The notes under the pieces were generated by a model, which was given only the letters and a program-made list of their open reading frames with translations, did not search any database and had not been told where the DNA came from. A stretch of 7,543 nucleotides of DNA from Burkholderiales bacterium. Its GTDB lineage: Bacteria; Pseudomonadota; Gammaproteobacteria; Burkholderiales; SG8-41. The position numbers and the translations under genes were made by a program. Below, one piece after another: positions 5,530-7,543 of this stretch. The stretch lies in assembly GCA_005800795.1 (NCBI GenBank), contig SYEN01000490.1, forward strand, positions 1 to 7,543. Reading direction: 5' to 3'. The first letter of the stretch is position 1; each line of letters begins with the position of its first letter.

Positions 5530-6576
5530 ATGTCAGGCACCTTGGAAATTAATCACGTCAGCCAGTCATACGGTACGCGCAATGTACTCGACGACATCAG
5601 CTTTCGCTTGGGCGACGGCACTATTGCCTGCCTGCTGGGCGCCAGCGGGTGCGGTAAAACTACTGCGCTGCGTTGCATTGCGGGTTTTGAACGCGTAGCG
5701 GCGGGCGAAATCGTCATCAACGGTCTGGTGGCGAGCCGGGCTGGTTACCGCATGCCGCCGGAATCGCGCCGCATAGGTATGGTATTTCAGGACTACGCGC
5801 TGTTTCCGCACTTGACCGTCGCACGCAATATTGCGTTTGGGCTGCGCAGCGCGGACGACGCCACACGCAATACCCGGATTAACGAATTGCTGGCAATCGT
5901 CGGCCTCACCGGCGCGGCGCATCGTTACCCACAGGAACTCTCCGGTGGACAACAACAACGCGTCGCGCTCGCCCGTGCGCTGGCGCCACGTCCGGCGTTG
6001 ATGCTGTTGGACGAACCATTTTCCAATCTCGATGTGGAAATGCGCGAACGGCTCTCGCTCGAAGTGCGTGACATTCTGAAAAGCCAGCACACTACGACCA
6101 TCCTCGTTACACACGATCAAAACGAAGCCTTCACCTTCGCCGACGAGATCGGCATCATGCAGGCGGGCCGTATCGCACAATGGGCGACGCCCTATGCGCT
6201 CTATCACGAACCGGCCAACCGCGAAATCGCTGAGTTTATCGGCCGCGGTGTATTTCTGCCCGGCGTGATGCTCGAAGACAACCGCGTCAAACTGGAACTG
6301 GGCGAACTACCGGCGGATACGCCGATACACGCCGCACCAGGAGCGACTGTAGACGTGCTGCTGCGTCCCGATGATATTCTGCACGATGACGCCAGCCCGT
6401 TGCAGGCGAAGGTCGTCAGCAAGGCCTTTCGCGGCGCGGAGTTTATTTATACGCTGGAGCTGCCCGGCGGCGGTCGCGTGATGTCATTCGTTCCCAGCCA
6501 CCACAATCACGCCATTGGTGAAAAAATCGGCATCCGGCTGGAGATTGATCATTTGGTGGCGTTCACACGCAATTGA
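5530..6576 (+). CDS. fbpC: Ferric-iron ABC transporter ATP-binding protein (FbpC/AfuC type)
   Basis: This cytoplasmic ATPase drives the permease encoded next to it. The 348-residue product shows every required motif: Walker A GASGCGKT (37-44), Q-loop Gln87 in VFQDYALFPH, signature LSGGQ (137-141), Walker B LMLLDE (157-162), D-loop SNLD and the switch His195 in LVTHDQNEA. A TOBE-type C-terminal domain follows (about 240-345), with a small His cluster SHHNH at 323-327, as often seen in this transporter group. I chose the ATG at 5530 because family members begin about ten residues before the conserved SYG and because the TATAAT hexamer ends 6 bases upstream. The in-frame ATG at 5512 would precede that hexamer. 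Neither has a Shine-Dalgarno. The iron substrate is inferred from the permease partner and the Fur box. No periplasmic binding protein gene is in the window. Confidence 0.92.
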   Translation: MSGTLEINHVSQSYGTRNVLDDISFRLGDGTIACLLGASGCGKTTALRCIAGFERVAAGEIVINGLVASRAGYRMPPESRRIGMVFQDYALFPHLTVARNIAFGLRSADDATRNTRINELLAIVGLTGAAHRYPQELSGGQQQRVALARALAPRPALMLLDEPFSNLDVEMRERLSLEVRDILKSQHTTTILVTHDQNEAFTFADEIGIMQAGRIAQWATPYALYHEPANREIAEFIGRGVFLPGVMLEDNRVKLELGELPADTPIHAAPGATVDVLLRPDDILHDDASPLQAKVVSKAFRGAEFIYTLELPGGGRVMSFVPSHHNHAIGEKIGIRLEIDHLVAFTRN

Positions 6577-6619
6577 TTACCCACCGCAACTTGCCGCAAC
6601 AAATCGCCGGTTCAGCAAC

Positions 6620-7543
6620 TCACGAGTCGACCTGATCTTTTGATTGCATGGCCCGCAATCGCGCCACGACGTCCGTCGGCGCTTGTCCCGCCACCTTTGG
6701 CGTACTCGTCACCACATCAGCATTCTGCGCACGGTGCCGCAGAGCGTGATCCATCAGCGTGAGCGCCATCATCGCCTCACAAATCGGCGTTGCGCGTATG
6801 CCGACACACGGGTCGTGACGGCCGTGCGTCTCGATGGTGGTGGCACTGCCCTGCTGATCAATAGTGCGCCGTGTGAGACGTATGCTTGAGGTCGGCTTCA
6901 CCGCGACATTGACCACGATATCCTGTCCGGTGGAAATGCCGCCCAGAATGCCACCAGCGTTGTTCGACAGAAAACCTTCGGGACACATTTCGTCCGAGTG
7001 CTCGGTGCCTTTTTGCGAGACTGCCGCGAAACCCGCACCGATTTCAACGCCCTTCACCGCGTTGATATTCATCATGTTGTAGGCCAGATCAGCGTCGAGC
7101 TTGTCGTACACCGGCTCGCCCCAGCCTACCGGCACGCCGGATGCGATGGTCGTGATTTGCGCACCCACGGAATCGCCGGATTTGCGCAACTTGTCCATGA
7201 ATTCTTCCAACTGCGGGACGATGCTTTCATCCGGCGCAAAGAACGGGTTATCGTGAACGCAAGTCCATGTTTTAAAAGGAATTTTTATAGGGCCAAGCTG
7301 CGACATGTAACCGCGAATCACGATGTCGTGCTTCTCCAACAGCCATTTACGCGCAATCGCGCCCGCCGCTACGCGCACCGCCGTCTCGCGCGCGGATTGC
7401 CGCCCGCCGCCACGATAATCGCGAATACCATATTTTTGCCAGTAGGTGTAATCCGCATGACCAGGACGAAACTTGTCCGCGATCTTCGAGTAGTCGCGGC
7501 TCTTGGCGTCGGTGTTACGGATCAGCAGACCGATGGGCGTGCC
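6620..7543 (-). CDS. aroC: Chorismate synthase (N-terminus cut by window edge)
   Basis: AroC makes chorismate from 5-enolpyruvylshikimate-3-phosphate with reduced FMN, the last step of the shikimate pathway, in the cytoplasm. The visible 307 codons run in frame to the right edge. About 50 N-terminal residues, including the GESHG region, are missing from a family length near 360. The fragment begins GTPIGLLIRNTDAKSRDYS, then shows KFRPGHADYTYWQKYGIRDY (24-43), RGGGRQSARET (44-54), EIGAGFAAVSQKG (about 167-179), LSNNAGGILGGISTGQ (about 192-207) and GRHDPCVGIRA (about 241-251), all strongly conserved family elements. No frameshift or key-residue loss is seen. The TGA stop is at 6620-6622, 43 bases from the converging end of the ATPase gene, with no clear terminator hairpin between. 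The link to the iron genes seems to be position only. Confidence 0.97.
   Translation of the reverse strand, partial: GTPIGLLIRNTDAKSRDYSKIADKFRPGHADYTYWQKYGIRDYRGGGRQSARETAVRVAAGAIARKWLLEKHDIVIRGYMSQLGPIKIPFKTWTCVHDNPFFAPDESIVPQLEEFMDKLRKSGDSVGAQITTIASGVPVGWGEPVYDKLDADLAYNMMNINAVKGVEIGAGFAAVSQKGTEHSDEMCPEGFLSNNAGGILGGISTGQDIVVNVAVKPTSSIRLTRRTIDQQGSATTIETHGRHDPCVGIRATPICEAMMALTLMDHALRHRAQNADVVTSTPKVAGQAPTDVVARLRAMQSKDQVDS

Noticed and set aside
5566..6207. 213-codon open frame on the minus strand opposite the ATPase gene
   Set aside because: Shadow frame: it overlaps all the conserved ATPase motifs on the other strand, and its product resembles nothing recognisable.
2186..6589. Shared 12-mer TACCCACCGCAA before hemH and after the ATPase gene
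   Set aside because: One shared 12-mer is about what chance gives in a window of this size; no similarity extends on either side.
6577..6619. Possible bidirectional terminator between the ATPase gene and aroC
   Set aside because: The 43-base gap has only short GCCGC/GCGG-like fragments and no convincing hairpin with a T tract.

Overview
This window reads as an ordinary stretch of chromosome from a GC-rich proteobacterium, most likely a betaproteobacterium. The grounds are the gene neighbourhood (nadK and recN running away from hrcA, with hemH directly after hrcA) and the close resemblance of each protein to the betaproteobacterial form of its family. This placement comes from recognising motifs and synteny, not from a database search. 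I see no transposase, phage block, CRISPR array, tRNA or rRNA, and no gene-free stretch over 300 bases. The longest gap is about 170 bases.

Layout from left to right: (1) the first 31 codons of recN (minus strand, cut by the window edge), then nadK (minus), with a 59-base gap holding heptanucleotide repeats. (2) A divergent promoter region, then hrcA (+), the heat-shock repressor. (3) An 80-base gap with heptad repeats and an inverted repeat, then hemH (ferrochelatase, +), which overlaps by one base a small four-helix membrane protein of the PF04020 type (+). (4) Converging on that pair, a fused two-domain ferric-iron ABC permease (fbpB-like, minus). (5) A divergent AT-rich control region with a good Fur box, then the matching ABC ATPase (fbpC-like, +). 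(6) Converging on the ATPase, aroC (chorismate synthase, minus), whose first ~50 residues lie beyond the right edge.

Functionally, the middle of the window has an iron theme. A Fur-controlled ferric-iron importer is transcribed in both directions from one control region, next to the gene that inserts iron into protoporphyrin. The periplasmic iron-binding subunit is not in the window. The flanking genes are housekeeping: NADP synthesis, DNA repair, heat-shock control and aromatic amino acid synthesis.

I found no convincing undescribed system. The observations most worth a second look are three genes with a -10-like hexamer 6-7 bases before an ATG and no Shine-Dalgarno (possible leaderless mRNAs), the TTCAC heptad repeats in two intergenic gaps, the two-way Fur control region, and the coupling of hemH to a small membrane protein.
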